NCBI RefSeq assembly: GCF_014205295.1
Contig: NZ_JACHNF010000001.1
Span: 2,108,001-2,172,000, forward strand
Reading direction: 5' to 3'
DNA: 64,000 nt
Origin: Kribbella solani
GTDB taxonomy: Bacteria > Actinomycetota > Actinomycetes > Propionibacteriales > Kribbellaceae
Shown: one piece after another, positions 30,513-38,673 of the stretch
Layout: each line of letters opens with the position of its first letter
Position numbering within the stretch: position 1 is the first letter of the stretch
Notes under the pieces: model-generated
What the model saw: the letters and a program-made list of their open reading frames with translations, nothing else
What the model was told of the DNA's origin: nothing
The model's database searches: none
Translations under genes and position numbers: made by a program

Positions 30513-31487
30513 GTGAAAGCAATCAGACTGCATGAGTTCGGTCCGGCAGAGAACCTGCGCTACGAGGACGTACCCGACCCGGTACCCACTGCCGGGATGG
30601 TGCTGCTGGACGTGGAGGCGGCCGGGGTACACCTGGTCGACACGATGATCCGGACAGGTCCGGTGCCGGACAGCCCGTTCCCCGTACCCGAGTTGCCGAC
30701 GATCCCCGGTCGCGAGGTCGCCGGGCGGGTCAGCGCGGTCGGGCCGGACGTCGACGAGGCGTGGATCGGCAAGCGGGTCGTGGTACATCTCGGGATGGTG
30801 CCCGGCGGGTACGCCGCACGCGCGGTGGCGAAGGTGGAGTCACTGTACGAACTGCCCGGCCATGTCGACGCCGCCGACGCCGTCGCCGCGATCGGGACCG
30901 GGCGTACGACGGCCGGCATCTTGCGGGAGGCGAACCTGACCGCCGACGACGTGGTCATCGTCACGTCCGCGGCCGGCGGGATCGGGAGTTATGCGATCCA
31001 GTCCGCACGCAACGTCGGCGCGGTCGCGATCGGGCTGGCCGGTGGACCGGCGAAGGTGGAGATCGTGCGGTCGCTCGGCGCGCAGTACGCGGTCGACTAC
31101 CGCGATCCGGACTGGGTGCAGGTGCTCAAAGGCGAGCTTGGTGATCGGGAGCCGACCCTGCTGCTCGACGGCGTCGGCGGCGAGAACGGGCAGCGGGCGT
31201 TCGAGTTGCTGGGGCATGGTGGCCGGGCGTTGCTGTTCGGCGCTTCGGGTGGCGGGCCGATCCAGTTCACGCAGGACGACCTGATCGCTCGCGGTTTGAG
31301 TGTGAGCTGGACGCTCGGCGCGAAGATGGCCCGCCAACTCCGCTCGCTCGAACGCGAGGCGGTCGACGAGACCGTAGCCGGACGATGGAAGGCGCTCACC
31401 ACCCCGTTCCCCCTCGCCGAAGCAGCCGCCGCCCACCAAGCCCTCGAAACCCGCGCAGCCACCGGCAAGGTCGTCCTGATCCCCTGA
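30513..31487 (+). CDS. zinc-type alcohol dehydrogenase / quinone-oxidoreductase-like MDR protein
   Basis: A 324-residue medium-chain reductase without the catalytic and structural zinc cysteines, as in NADPH:quinone reductases. The GroES-like half includes PTIPGREVAGRVSAVGPDVD. The Rossmann half begins VIVTSAAGGIGSYAIQSAR and has LLLDGVGGENGQRAFELL. It would reduce quinones or conjugated carbonyls with NADPH. A SoxR-like box in its promoter suggests induction by redox-cycling compounds, as for an oxidoreductase in the Streptomyces SoxR regulon. The GTG start has no Shine-Dalgarno and is likely leaderless. No soxR gene is in this window. Confidence 0.9.
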   Translation: MKAIRLHEFGPAENLRYEDVPDPVPTAGMVLLDVEAAGVHLVDTMIRTGPVPDSPFPVPELPTIPGREVAGRVSAVGPDVDEAWIGKRVVVHLGMVPGGYAARAVAKVESLYELPGHVDAADAVAAIGTGRTTAGILREANLTADDVVIVTSAAGGIGSYAIQSARNVGAVAIGLAGGPAKVEIVRSLGAQYAVDYRDPDWVQVLKGELGDREPTLLLDGVGGENGQRAFELLGHGGRALLFGASGGGPIQFTQDDLIARGLSVSWTLGAKMARQLRSLEREAVDETVAGRWKALTTPFPLAEAAAAHQALETRAATGKVVLIP

Positions 31488-31525
31488 TCCAGGCGAGTAC
31501 CACGACGGCTGGCCGGTTCGGGTGA

Positions 31526-32449
31526 CTACTGCGGTTGGTCGGTCCAGGTGAGGATGTATTCGACGGCGCCGAAGCTGATGTGGTCGCCGGGGCGGACTCT
31601 GACCGGTGTGGTGATGCGTAGTCCGTTGACCTCGGTGCCGTTCATGGAGCCGAGGTCGCGGACCATCCAGCCGTCGCCGGAGTGCCGGAGCTCGGCGTGG
31701 AACCGGGACACGGAGATGTCAGCCATCCGCAGCGTCGCCCCGGCGCCCCGTCCGATCCGTACCGTCGGAGAACCTGGCGCGGGAAGAGCCAACGCGGGCG
31801 GCGGAGCCGGATCAGCAGCACGCAACAACCGCAACCGCGGCAACTGCAACTGAGGCAACCGAAACCGCCGAGCCGCTGACCTCGGCCGGTACGACGCGGA
31901 CGAAGCAACCGGCTCGGCAGCCAGCGAGCCACCCGGTGCGGAACCGGACGAAGCACCCGGCGTGGAACCTGACGAAACACCCGATGCGGCACCCCAAGCG
32001 GCACCTGGCGAGCCATTCAGTTGGATGTCCCGCGAGGCATTCGGCGGGGCCTCCCGCGAGACAACCGGTCCAGCTACCGCCGCGTACGGATCGAACTCTT
32101 GCAGAACCCCGCCGCCGACGGCCGGCCCACCGTACGGAACGTCCGGCGCGCCGTACGAGGTGGGTGGGGTTAGGGCGGTGGTGGGGTGGTTGGGGGTGCG
32201 GTCGAGGGTTAGGCGGGGGACGTGGGTGCGGAGGGTGCGGAGCCAGATGCGGGCGCGAGGTTCGGGGTGGGGTAGGTCGCGGATCGCGTCGGTCAGTTCG
32301 CCGCGGCTCTGGGCGTTCAGGACGAAGTTCATCCGGCGGACGAACGTGTCGTGCGACAACCGGCCGGAGCCCGCGCCGTCGCGGAGGACGGCGAGCGCGC
32401 GGTCCCGTTCGGCGTCCGACGGACGCGTCCCCACCGGTACCGAGCTCAT
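31526..32449 (-). CDS. DUF1707 and FHA domain protein
   Basis: A 307-residue protein. Residues about 8-60 are a DUF1707 (SHOCT-like) domain (RPSDAERDRALAVLRDGAGSGRLS). About 130 residues of Pro/Gly/Ser/Ala-rich linker follow, then an FHA domain from about 215 to 300 (VRIGRGAGATLRMADISVSRFHAEL, DLGSMNGTEVNG). FHA domains read phospho-threonine, so this protein probably docks a Ser/Thr-kinase substrate. No membrane segment is seen. The start at 32449 lacks a Shine-Dalgarno. The target and kinase are unknown. Confidence 0.86.
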   Translation of the reverse strand: MSSVPVGTRPSDAERDRALAVLRDGAGSGRLSHDTFVRRMNFVLNAQSRGELTDAIRDLPHPEPRARIWLRTLRTHVPRLTLDRTPNHPTTALTPPTSYGAPDVPYGGPAVGGGVLQEFDPYAAVAGPVVSREAPPNASRDIQLNGSPGAAWGAASGVSSGSTPGASSGSAPGGSLAAEPVASSASYRPRSAARRFRLPQLQLPRLRLLRAADPAPPPALALPAPGSPTVRIGRGAGATLRMADISVSRFHAELRHSGDGWMVRDLGSMNGTEVNGLRITTPVRVRPGDHISFGAVEYILTWTDQPQ

Positions 32450-32560
32450 ACCGTATTGTCCGTGCCGCGCCGGTCCACTGTCCACCACCCCACGCTGACG
32501 GCGCGCGCACACCGAGTGACCTTTCTGGCCGGTGCCGGCTCGGTGGGACAGAATGGCGGG

Positions 32561-33637
32561 ATGCGACTGCCTGTGATGCCGCCGGTGAAACCGATGCTTG
32601 CCAAGCCGGTGAAGGGGATTCCGCGCGGGGATCTGTCCTACGAGCCGAAGTGGGACGGGTTCCGGTCGATCATTTTCCGCGACGGCGACGAGGTGGAGAT
32701 CGGCAGCCGGAACGAGAAACCGATGACGCGGTACTTCCCGGAGCTGGTCGAGGCGGTGAAGGCGAACCTGCCGGACCGGTGCGCGATCGACGGCGAGATC
32801 ATCCTGATCGGCGGCTCCGGTGACCGCCTCGACTTCGAGCTGCTGCAGCAGCGCATCCACCCGGCGGCGAGCCGCGTGAACATGCTGTCCGAGAAGACCC
32901 CGGCCCGCTTCGTCGCGTTCGATCTGCTCGCGCTCGGCGACGAGGACTTCACCGAGCGCCCGTTCGCGGAGCGGCGTACGGCCCTGCTGGACGCCCTCGC
33001 CGACGTGCAGGCACCCATCCACGTCACGCCCGCGACCGCTGATCATGACGTCGCGGAGCGCTGGTTCGAGCAGTTCGAGGGCGCCGGGCTGGACGGACTG
33101 ATCGCCAAGCCTCTGGACGGTCCGTACCAACCGGACAAGCGGGCGATGTTCAAGGTCAAGCCGGAGCGTACGGCCGACTGCGTCGTCGCGGGGTACCGCC
33201 TGCACAAGAGCGGCCCGGACCGGATCGGCTCGTTGCTTCTCGGCCTGTACAGCACCGACGGCACGCTCGCCAGCGTCGGCGTGATCGGCGCGTTCCCGAT
33301 GGAGCGGCGCAAGGAGCTCTTCACGGAGCTGCAGTCGCTCGTCACCACGTTCGACGAGCACCCGTGGGCGTGGGCGAAACAGGAGGAGGGCGTGCGTACG
33401 CCGCGCAACGCCGAAGGTAGTCGCTGGCAGGCGGGCAAGGACCTGTCGTTCGTACCGTTGCGCCCGGAGCGGGTCGTCGAGGTGCGGTACGACCACATGG
33501 AAGGCATCCGGTTCCGGCACACCGCGCAGTTCGTCCGCTGGCGCCCGGACCGTACGCCTGAGTCCTGCAACTACGAGCAGTTGGAGGAGCCGGTGAAGTT
33601 CGACCTGGCCGACGTACTCTCCAGCGCGCGCCGCTGA
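32561..33637 (+). CDS. ATP-dependent DNA ligase (LigC-like)
   Basis: A 358-residue stand-alone ligase. The adenylated Lys lies in the KxDG motif (YEPKWDGFRSIIF), and motif III is in ARFVAFDLLALGDE. Motif IV is in GAGLDGLIAKPLDG and motif V in AMFKVKPERTADCVVAGYR. The OB-fold C-terminus follows. It lacks the polymerase and nuclease domains of LigD, as do actinobacterial LigC proteins, which act in backup or base-excision repair rather than core end joining. ATG at 32561 is preceded by CAGAAT at six bases, so it may be leaderless. Its stop overlaps the prenyltransferase start (TGATG). Confidence 0.9.
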   Translation: MRLPVMPPVKPMLAKPVKGIPRGDLSYEPKWDGFRSIIFRDGDEVEIGSRNEKPMTRYFPELVEAVKANLPDRCAIDGEIILIGGSGDRLDFELLQQRIHPAASRVNMLSEKTPARFVAFDLLALGDEDFTERPFAERRTALLDALADVQAPIHVTPATADHDVAERWFEQFEGAGLDGLIAKPLDGPYQPDKRAMFKVKPERTADCVVAGYRLHKSGPDRIGSLLLGLYSTDGTLASVGVIGAFPMERRKELFTELQSLVTTFDEHPWAWAKQEEGVRTPRNAEGSRWQAGKDLSFVPLRPERVVEVRYDHMEGIRFRHTAQFVRWRPDRTPESCNYEQLEEPVKFDLADVLSSARR

Positions 33638-34392
33638 TGCTGTACGGGCTGTACACCCGCCGCCTGCGCCGCCAGCTCCGCGGTCTGCCGGTCCCCCGCC
33701 ATGTCGCGATCGTGATGGACGGCAACCGGCGCTGGGCCCGCGGCGCCGGGTACGAGGACGTACGGATCGGGCATCGCTTCGGCGCCAATCACCTGGAGCA
33801 GTTCCTGCTCTGGTGCGCGGATGCCGGCATCACCTGTGTGACGGCCTGGGTCGCGTCCGCGGACAACATGCGCAAACGCGACTCGGCCGAGGTCGGGTAC
33901 CTGATGGAGCTGACCGAGAGCGTGCTGGCGGCGCATGTCCGGCGCGACCACCGCTGGCGGCTGCATGTCGCGGGCCGGCTGGATTTGTTGCCGGACACAA
34001 CGGCCCGGGCGCTGAAGGAAGCGGCCGAGCTGAGCCGCGACCGGACCGCCGGTGACCTGACGCTGGCGATCGGTTACTCCGGCCGGCTCGAGGTGCTGGA
34101 CGCGGTCCGCTCGGTGCTCGACGACGCGGCCGCGGCCGGCCGGTCACTGGACGACGTCGCCGACACGCTGTCCGAGCAGGACATCAGCAGCAACCTGTAC
34201 GTGCCTGGGTTGCCCGATCCGGACCTGGTGATCCGCACCAGCGGCGAGCTGCGCATGTCGGACTTCCTGCTCTGGCAGACAACCGGCTCCGACATCGAGT
34301 TCTGCGACCTGTACTGGCCCGCCTTTCGCGAGGTCGACCTCCTCAGAGCATTACGCACTTATGGACACCGCAGACTAGAACGATCCAGATGA
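33637..34392 (+). CDS. cis-isoprenyl diphosphate synthase (UppS family, short-chain type)
   Basis: A 251-residue enzyme of the UPP synthase family with catalytic Asp in HVAIVMDGNRRWARG, NMRKRDSAEVGYLMEL, and pyrophosphate-binding PDPDLVIRTSGELRMSDFLLWQ. The paralog pattern in actinobacteria (two UppS-like proteins, one short-chain Z-FPP synthase such as Rv1086, one decaprenyl synthase) suggests the short-chain type here, but chain length cannot be read safely. It overlaps the DNA ligase gene by one base, an odd functional pairing that implies only co-transcription. Confidence 0.88.
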   Translation: MLYGLYTRRLRRQLRGLPVPRHVAIVMDGNRRWARGAGYEDVRIGHRFGANHLEQFLLWCADAGITCVTAWVASADNMRKRDSAEVGYLMELTESVLAAHVRRDHRWRLHVAGRLDLLPDTTARALKEAAELSRDRTAGDLTLAIGYSGRLEVLDAVRSVLDDAAAAGRSLDDVADTLSEQDISSNLYVPGLPDPDLVIRTSGELRMSDFLLWQTTGSDIEFCDLYWPAFREVDLLRALRTYGHRRLERSR

Positions 34393-34450
34393 ATACTTCG
34401 GCCGCGTCCGGGGGCACTATGTAGGCAAGACCGACCCAGGAGGTGGCGCG

Positions 34451-34954
34451 ATGTACGACGTCGTACTGCTCGTCGAACAGGAACTGTCCGAGCCCGACGC
34501 CAAGCGCGTCGTCGAACTCCATCAGGACATGCCCGAGCCGGTCCTGTACCACGTGCTCGTGCCCTGTCACAACGCCGAAGCCGGGGTCGAGGCCTCGATC
34601 AGCGCGCTCGGCACCGCGGATCTGTACGGGCCCGGGCTGGCCGGTCAGCGCGAGGATCTCGCCGAGGCACAGAAGGCGATCGACAGCGAGGCCAAGGGCT
34701 GCACCGGCCGCAGCGTGCAGCGGCTCCGGGACCTCGGGTACCAGGCCGAGGGCGGCATCTCGCACGACCGGCCGATCGACGCGCTGGTCGCGACCGTCCA
34801 GGCCTCCGGCGGCCAGGAGGTCATCATCCTGACCCGGCCGCACATCGTGGCGGAGTTCTTCCATCTGGACTGGACCAACTCGGCCCGCCGGCACCTCGGC
34901 GTACCCGTCCTGCACCTGCTGGAGCACGACCCGCAGGAAGCCGCCGCGGGCTAA
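34451..34954 (+). CDS. conserved hypothetical, Rossmann-like (universal-stress-like) protein
   Basis: A 167-residue soluble protein. Alternating strands and helices (MYDVVLLVEQEL, VLYHVLVPCHN, EVIILTRPHIVAEFF) give a Rossmann-like fold similar to universal stress proteins, but the ATP-binding G-X2-G-X9-G signature is missing. An excellent ribosome site AGGAGGT precedes the ATG. I do not recognise a function. Confidence 0.8.
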   Translation: MYDVVLLVEQELSEPDAKRVVELHQDMPEPVLYHVLVPCHNAEAGVEASISALGTADLYGPGLAGQREDLAEAQKAIDSEAKGCTGRSVQRLRDLGYQAEGGISHDRPIDALVATVQASGGQEVIILTRPHIVAEFFHLDWTNSARRHLGVPVLHLLEHDPQEAAAG

Positions 34955-34966
34955 CCGCTCGCTCCC

Positions 34967-36850
34967 CTAAACTCCGGCCGCGGACCCGCTCTCGCTGAAC
35001 TGCGTGTGGTACAGGTCGGCGTACTCACCGCCGGCCGCCAGCAGCTGCTCGTGCGTACCGCGCTCGACGATGTTGCCGTGGTCAACGACCAGGATCAGGT
35101 CCGCGTCCCGTACCGTCGACAACCGGTGCGCGATCACCAGCGACGTACGCCCCTCGAGCGCGCTGTCCAGCGCCTGCTGAACGGCGACCTCGGACTCGGA
35201 GTCCAGGTGCGCGGTCGCCTCGTCCAGCACGACGATCTTCGGTGCCTTGAGCAACAACCGGGCGATCGCGAGCCGTTGCCGCTCGCCACCGGACAGCCGG
35301 TGACCACGGTCGCCGACGACCGTGTCGAGCCCGTCCGGCAACGCCGCCACCAGCTCCCGGATCTGCGCCGCGTCGAGTGCGGCGTACATCTCGTCGTCGG
35401 TCGCATCCGGCTTGGCGTACCGCAGGTTGGCGCGGATCGTGTCGTGGAACATGTGCGCGTCCTGCGTCACGTACCCGATCGTGTCGTGCAGGGACTGCAG
35501 CGTGACGTCGCGGACGTCCTGCCCTGCTACCCGCACCGCTCCCCCGGTCACGTCGTAGAGCCGCGCGACCAGGTTGGTGATGGTGGTCTTGCCGGCGCCG
35601 GACGGACCGACCAACGCGACCATCTGACCGGGCTCGACCACGAAGCTGACGTCCTCGAGCACCTGCGCGGAGACGCGCTTGTCCAGCACGGCGACCGACT
35701 CCAGGCTCGCGAGCGACACCTGGTCGGCCGTCGGGTACGCGAACGCGACGTGATCGAACTCGACGCTCGCTCCGTCCGCCGGTAGTTCGCGTGCGTCCGG
35801 GGCGTTCTTGATCATCGGCTCCAGGTCGAGCACCTCGAAGACGCGCTCGAACGACACCAGCGCGGTCATCACGTCGACGCGCACGTTCGACAGCGCGGTC
35901 AGCGGCCCGTACAGGCGGCCGAGCAAGGCAACCAGGGCGAGCAAGGTGCCGACGGTCAGGGTTTGGCGTACGGCCAGGTTGCCGCCGACGCCGTACACCA
36001 ACGCGGTCGCCAGCGCGGCGACCAGAGTCAGCGCGGTGAAGAACACCCGGCCGAGCATCGCGATCCGGATGCCCAGGTCGCGGACCCGCCCGGCGCGCTC
36101 GCCGAAGTCGCGGTTCTCCAGCGCCGGGTGGCCGAACAGCGTGACCAGCAGCGCGCCGCCGACGCTGAACCGCTCGGTCATCGCGGTCGACATCTCCGCG
36201 TTCAGGTTCATCTGCTCCCGGGTCATCGCGGCCAGCCGGCGGCCGAGTACGCGGGCCGGGATCAGGAAGATCGGCAGCATCAGGATCGCGACCACGGTCA
36301 GTTGCCAGCTCAGCGCCAGCATCGCGCCGACGACCAGGATCAGGCTGATGATGTTCGAGACCACGCCGGACAGCGTGGTGGTGAACGCCTGTTGCGCGCC
36401 GATCACGTCGTTGTTCAGCCGCGACACCAGTGCGCCGGTCTGCGTACGCGTGAAGAACGCGACCGGCATCCGCTGGACGTGAGCGAACACCTTCGTCCGC
36501 AGGTCGAAGATCAGCCCTTCGCCGATCCGCGCCGAGAACCAGCGCTGGACCAGGCCGAGCAGCGCCTCGACGACCGCGAGCAACGCGACCACCAGCGCGA
36601 GCGCGGTGACCAGACCGGCGTTCCCCTTGGCGATGCCGTCGTCGACGATCTTCTTGAACAACAGCGGCGAGGCGATCACCAGGAACGCCGAGCCGACCAC
36701 CAGTACCAGGAACAGCGAGATCTGCAGCCGGAAAGGCCGCGCGAACCGGAAGATCCGCCGCAGCGTGCCGCTGGCCAGCTTCCGGTTGACCACCGACGCG
36801 TCCTGCCGCCGCCACCCGGGCATCCCGCCACCCATCATCGGTCCGGACAT
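34967..36850 (-). CDS. ABC exporter half-transporter (membrane and ATPase domains fused)
   Basis: A 627-residue type-IV ABC exporter. Residues about 40-340 carry six membrane helices. The nucleotide-binding domain follows, with Walker A LVGPSGAGKTTITNLVARL, Q loop near YVTQDAHMFHDT, signature RLSGGERQRLAIAR, Walker B IVVLDEATAHLD and switch His in LVIAHRLSTV. It would work as a homodimer or with a second half. Sequence does not show the substrate; lipids, peptides and drugs are usual. ATG at 36850 leads into a Met/Gly-rich start. A GCAAC-N5-GTTGC operator lies 54 bases upstream, shared in type with the divergent SRPBCC operon. Confidence 0.9.
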   Translation of the reverse strand: MSGPMMGGGMPGWRRQDASVVNRKLASGTLRRIFRFARPFRLQISLFLVLVVGSAFLVIASPLLFKKIVDDGIAKGNAGLVTALALVVALLAVVEALLGLVQRWFSARIGEGLIFDLRTKVFAHVQRMPVAFFTRTQTGALVSRLNNDVIGAQQAFTTTLSGVVSNIISLILVVGAMLALSWQLTVVAILMLPIFLIPARVLGRRLAAMTREQMNLNAEMSTAMTERFSVGGALLVTLFGHPALENRDFGERAGRVRDLGIRIAMLGRVFFTALTLVAALATALVYGVGGNLAVRQTLTVGTLLALVALLGRLYGPLTALSNVRVDVMTALVSFERVFEVLDLEPMIKNAPDARELPADGASVEFDHVAFAYPTADQVSLASLESVAVLDKRVSAQVLEDVSFVVEPGQMVALVGPSGAGKTTITNLVARLYDVTGGAVRVAGQDVRDVTLQSLHDTIGYVTQDAHMFHDTIRANLRYAKPDATDDEMYAALDAAQIRELVAALPDGLDTVVGDRGHRLSGGERQRLAIARLLLKAPKIVVLDEATAHLDSESEVAVQQALDSALEGRTSLVIAHRLSTVRDADLILVVDHGNIVERGTHEQLLAAGGEYADLYHTQFSESGSAAGV

Positions 36851-36903
36851 CCGGCCCCCTCTCGCTCCTGCTGGTGCAACACCTGACGGCCGACCCTGCT
36901 TCC

Positions 36904-36920
36904 CGCAACTTATGGTTGCG
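36904..36920. promoter_or_regulatory. operator 1: CGCAAC-N5-GTTGCG
   Basis: A perfect six-base inverted repeat with a five-base spacer in the promoter region of the ABC exporter gene. It matches operator 2 at 36951, 46 bp away centre to centre. The likely binder is the ArsR-type protein of the divergent operon. Confidence 0.65.
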
Positions 36921-36950
36921 CGTTCGGCCGGCCCTGGTCTAGAGTCACAT

Positions 36951-36965
36951 GCAACCAAAGGTTGC
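36951..36965. promoter_or_regulatory. operator 2: GCAAC-N5-GTTGC
   Basis: Perfect five-base arms with the same five-base spacing as operator 1 (the centre is extended to GCAACC-AAA-GGTTGC). It lies just before the SRPBCC gene ribosome site, where binding would block transcription start or passage. Confidence 0.65.
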
Positions 36966-36979
36966 GAAAGGACGAGGGC

Positions 36980-37420
36980 ATGAGCAGGAGCATCGAGCGG
37001 GAGATCCAGGTACAGGCCAGCCCGGAGGTGGTGTACGAGGTGATCAGCTCGCCGAAGCACCTGCGGGAGTGGTGGCCGGAGGAAGCCGACCTGGTGGCCG
37101 AACCCGGCGCGACCGGCACGGTCACCTTCCGGCGGCCGGAAGGCGACAAGATCCAGCCGGTGACGGTCATCGAGGCCGACCCGCCGCGGCGGTTCGCGTT
37201 CCGCTGGTCGTACACCGACGAGCCGGCCGTCGAGGACAACTCGCTGCTGGTCACGTTCGACCTGATCCCGGCCGGCGGCGGCACGCTGCTCCGGTTCGCC
37301 GAGAGCGGGTACGACGTGGCGAACAAGCCGGACGAGATGCTCGCGGACCACACCAGCGGCTGGGACTACTTCCTGCCCCGGATCTCGCCGTACGCCGCCG
37401 GGCTGGCGCAACGGCCGTGA
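36980..37420 (+). CDS. SRPBCC (AHSA1-like) protein 1
   Basis: A 146-residue START/AHSA1-like helix-grip protein: SIEREIQVQASPEVVYEVISS, LREWWPEE, and a C-terminal SGWDYFLPRISPYA helix. These proteins bind hydrophobic ligands or act as small chaperones; many are paired with ArsR-type regulators as here. ATG at 36980 follows AGGACGAGG. The stop overlaps the ArsR gene (GTGA). It is a close paralog of the protein at 38224. Confidence 0.88.
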   Translation: MSRSIEREIQVQASPEVVYEVISSPKHLREWWPEEADLVAEPGATGTVTFRRPEGDKIQPVTVIEADPPRRFAFRWSYTDEPAVEDNSLLVTFDLIPAGGGTLLRFAESGYDVANKPDEMLADHTSGWDYFLPRISPYAAGLAQRP

Positions 37421-37746
37421 TCGACGACGAGCTCTGGTCGGCGATCGGCGACCCGACCAGACGGCGGATGCTCGACCTGCTGCTGGCCGACGGCGGCGGC
37501 ACCGCGACCGGGCTCAGCGAACGGCTGCCGGTCACCCGGCAGGCCGTCGCCAAGCACCTCGGCGTACTCGACCGGGCCGGGCTGGTGCACTCCAGCCCGT
37601 CCGGACGTGAACGCCGCTACATCGTGGACGAGGACCGCCTCGCCCACGCCATCAGTCAACTGGCCGACGTCACCGCGGCGTGGGACCGGCGACTGAACCG
37701 GATCAAGCGGATCGCCGAGGCGATCGAGCGCGATCGGCAATCCTGA
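37417..37746 (+). CDS. ArsR-type winged-helix repressor
   Basis: A 109-residue ArsR/SmtB-family regulator with IGDPTRRRMLDLLLADGGG, helix-turn-helix ERLPVTRQAVAKHLGVLDRAG, and wing GRERRYIVDED. It has no metal-binding Cys pairs, as is normal for the subgroup linked to SRPBCC genes. GTG at 37417 overlaps the SRPBCC stop. Two GCAAC-N5-GTTGC palindromes upstream of the operon and of the divergent ABC exporter are its probable targets. Confidence 0.9.
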   Translation: MIDDELWSAIGDPTRRRMLDLLLADGGGTATGLSERLPVTRQAVAKHLGVLDRAGLVHSSPSGRERRYIVDEDRLAHAISQLADVTAAWDRRLNRIKRIAEAIERDRQS

Positions 37747-37763
37747 ATCGAGAGGCAAGTTCC

Positions 37764-38207
37764 ATGAGCGACATCCTGCACAGAGTCGGCATCATCGCGT
37801 CCCCCAAGGACGTGTACGACGCACTCACCACGATCGACGGCCTGGCCGGCTGGTGGACCGAGGACACCACCGGCGACGTCGACGGCGTGATCGCCTTCCG
37901 CTTCGCCACCGCGGGCGGCGACGGGTTCGACATGTTGGTCCTGGAGAAGACCCCCGGCGAGCTGGTCCGCTGGGAGGTCGTCGCCGGTCCGGAGGAATGG
38001 ATCGGCACGCACGTCAGCTTCCAGCTCTCCCAGACCGACGACTACACCATCATCCTGTTCAAGCAGGAGGGCTGGCGAGAGCAAGTCGAGTTCATGTACC
38101 ACTGCAGCACCAAGTGGGCCACGTTCCTGATGAGCCTCAAACACTACGTCGAAACCGGCAAGGGCGAGCCCGCCCCCAACGACGTACAGGTCAGCAACTG
38201 GCACTGA
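37764..38207 (+). CDS. SRPBCC protein 2
   Basis: A 147-residue SRPBCC-fold protein of a different subgroup from its neighbours: HRVGIIASPKDVYDALTTIDG, LAGWWTEDTTGD and a C-terminal WATFLMSLKHYVETGKGEP. It is third in the operon, 17 bases after the ArsR stop. The ligand is unknown. Confidence 0.85.
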   Translation: MSDILHRVGIIASPKDVYDALTTIDGLAGWWTEDTTGDVDGVIAFRFATAGGDGFDMLVLEKTPGELVRWEVVAGPEEWIGTHVSFQLSQTDDYTIILFKQEGWREQVEFMYHCSTKWATFLMSLKHYVETGKGEPAPNDVQVSNWH

Positions 38208-38223
38208 CACGAAAGGACGAGCA

Positions 38224-38673
38224 TTGACGAGAAGCATTGAGCGGGAGCTCCAGGTAGACGCCGCCCCGGAGGTGGTCTACGAGGTGATCAGCTCACCCCG
38301 GCACCTGCAGGAGTGGGGTCCGGACCAGGCCGAGTTCGAGCCCGTGCCTGGGGCGACCGGCGTGGTCGTCTTCCGGCGCGACGGCGACAAGGTTGAGCCG
38401 CTGACCGTCGTTGACGCCGATCCACCGCGCCGCTTCTCGTACCGCTGGAGCTACACCGGTGACGCCCCCACCGAGGCCAACTCGCTGCTGGTCAGCTTCG
38501 ACCTGACGCCGGCCGCCGGCGGGACAGCACTGCGGTTCACCGAGATTGGGTACGACGAAGCCGGCAAGTCCGGCCAGACGCTCGCCAATCACATCGCCGG
38601 CTGGGACCACTTCCTCCCGCGACTCGCACCGTACGCGGCCCGGCTCGCGCGGTCCTGGCCAAGCGGGCTCTAG
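38224..38673 (+). CDS. SRPBCC protein 3 (paralog of protein 1)
   Basis: A 149-residue protein that aligns with protein 1 along its full length (SIERELQVDAAPEVVYEVISS; GATGVVVFRRDGDK; AGWDHFLPRLAPYAARLA), so it arose by tandem duplication. Start is TTG at 38224, eight bases after GGACGAG. The conserved WW of protein 1 is WG here. The stop codon shares CTAG with the convergent enoyl-CoA hydratase. Confidence 0.86.
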   Translation: MTRSIERELQVDAAPEVVYEVISSPRHLQEWGPDQAEFEPVPGATGVVVFRRDGDKVEPLTVVDADPPRRFSYRWSYTGDAPTEANSLLVSFDLTPAAGGTALRFTEIGYDEAGKSGQTLANHIAGWDHFLPRLAPYAARLARSWPSGL

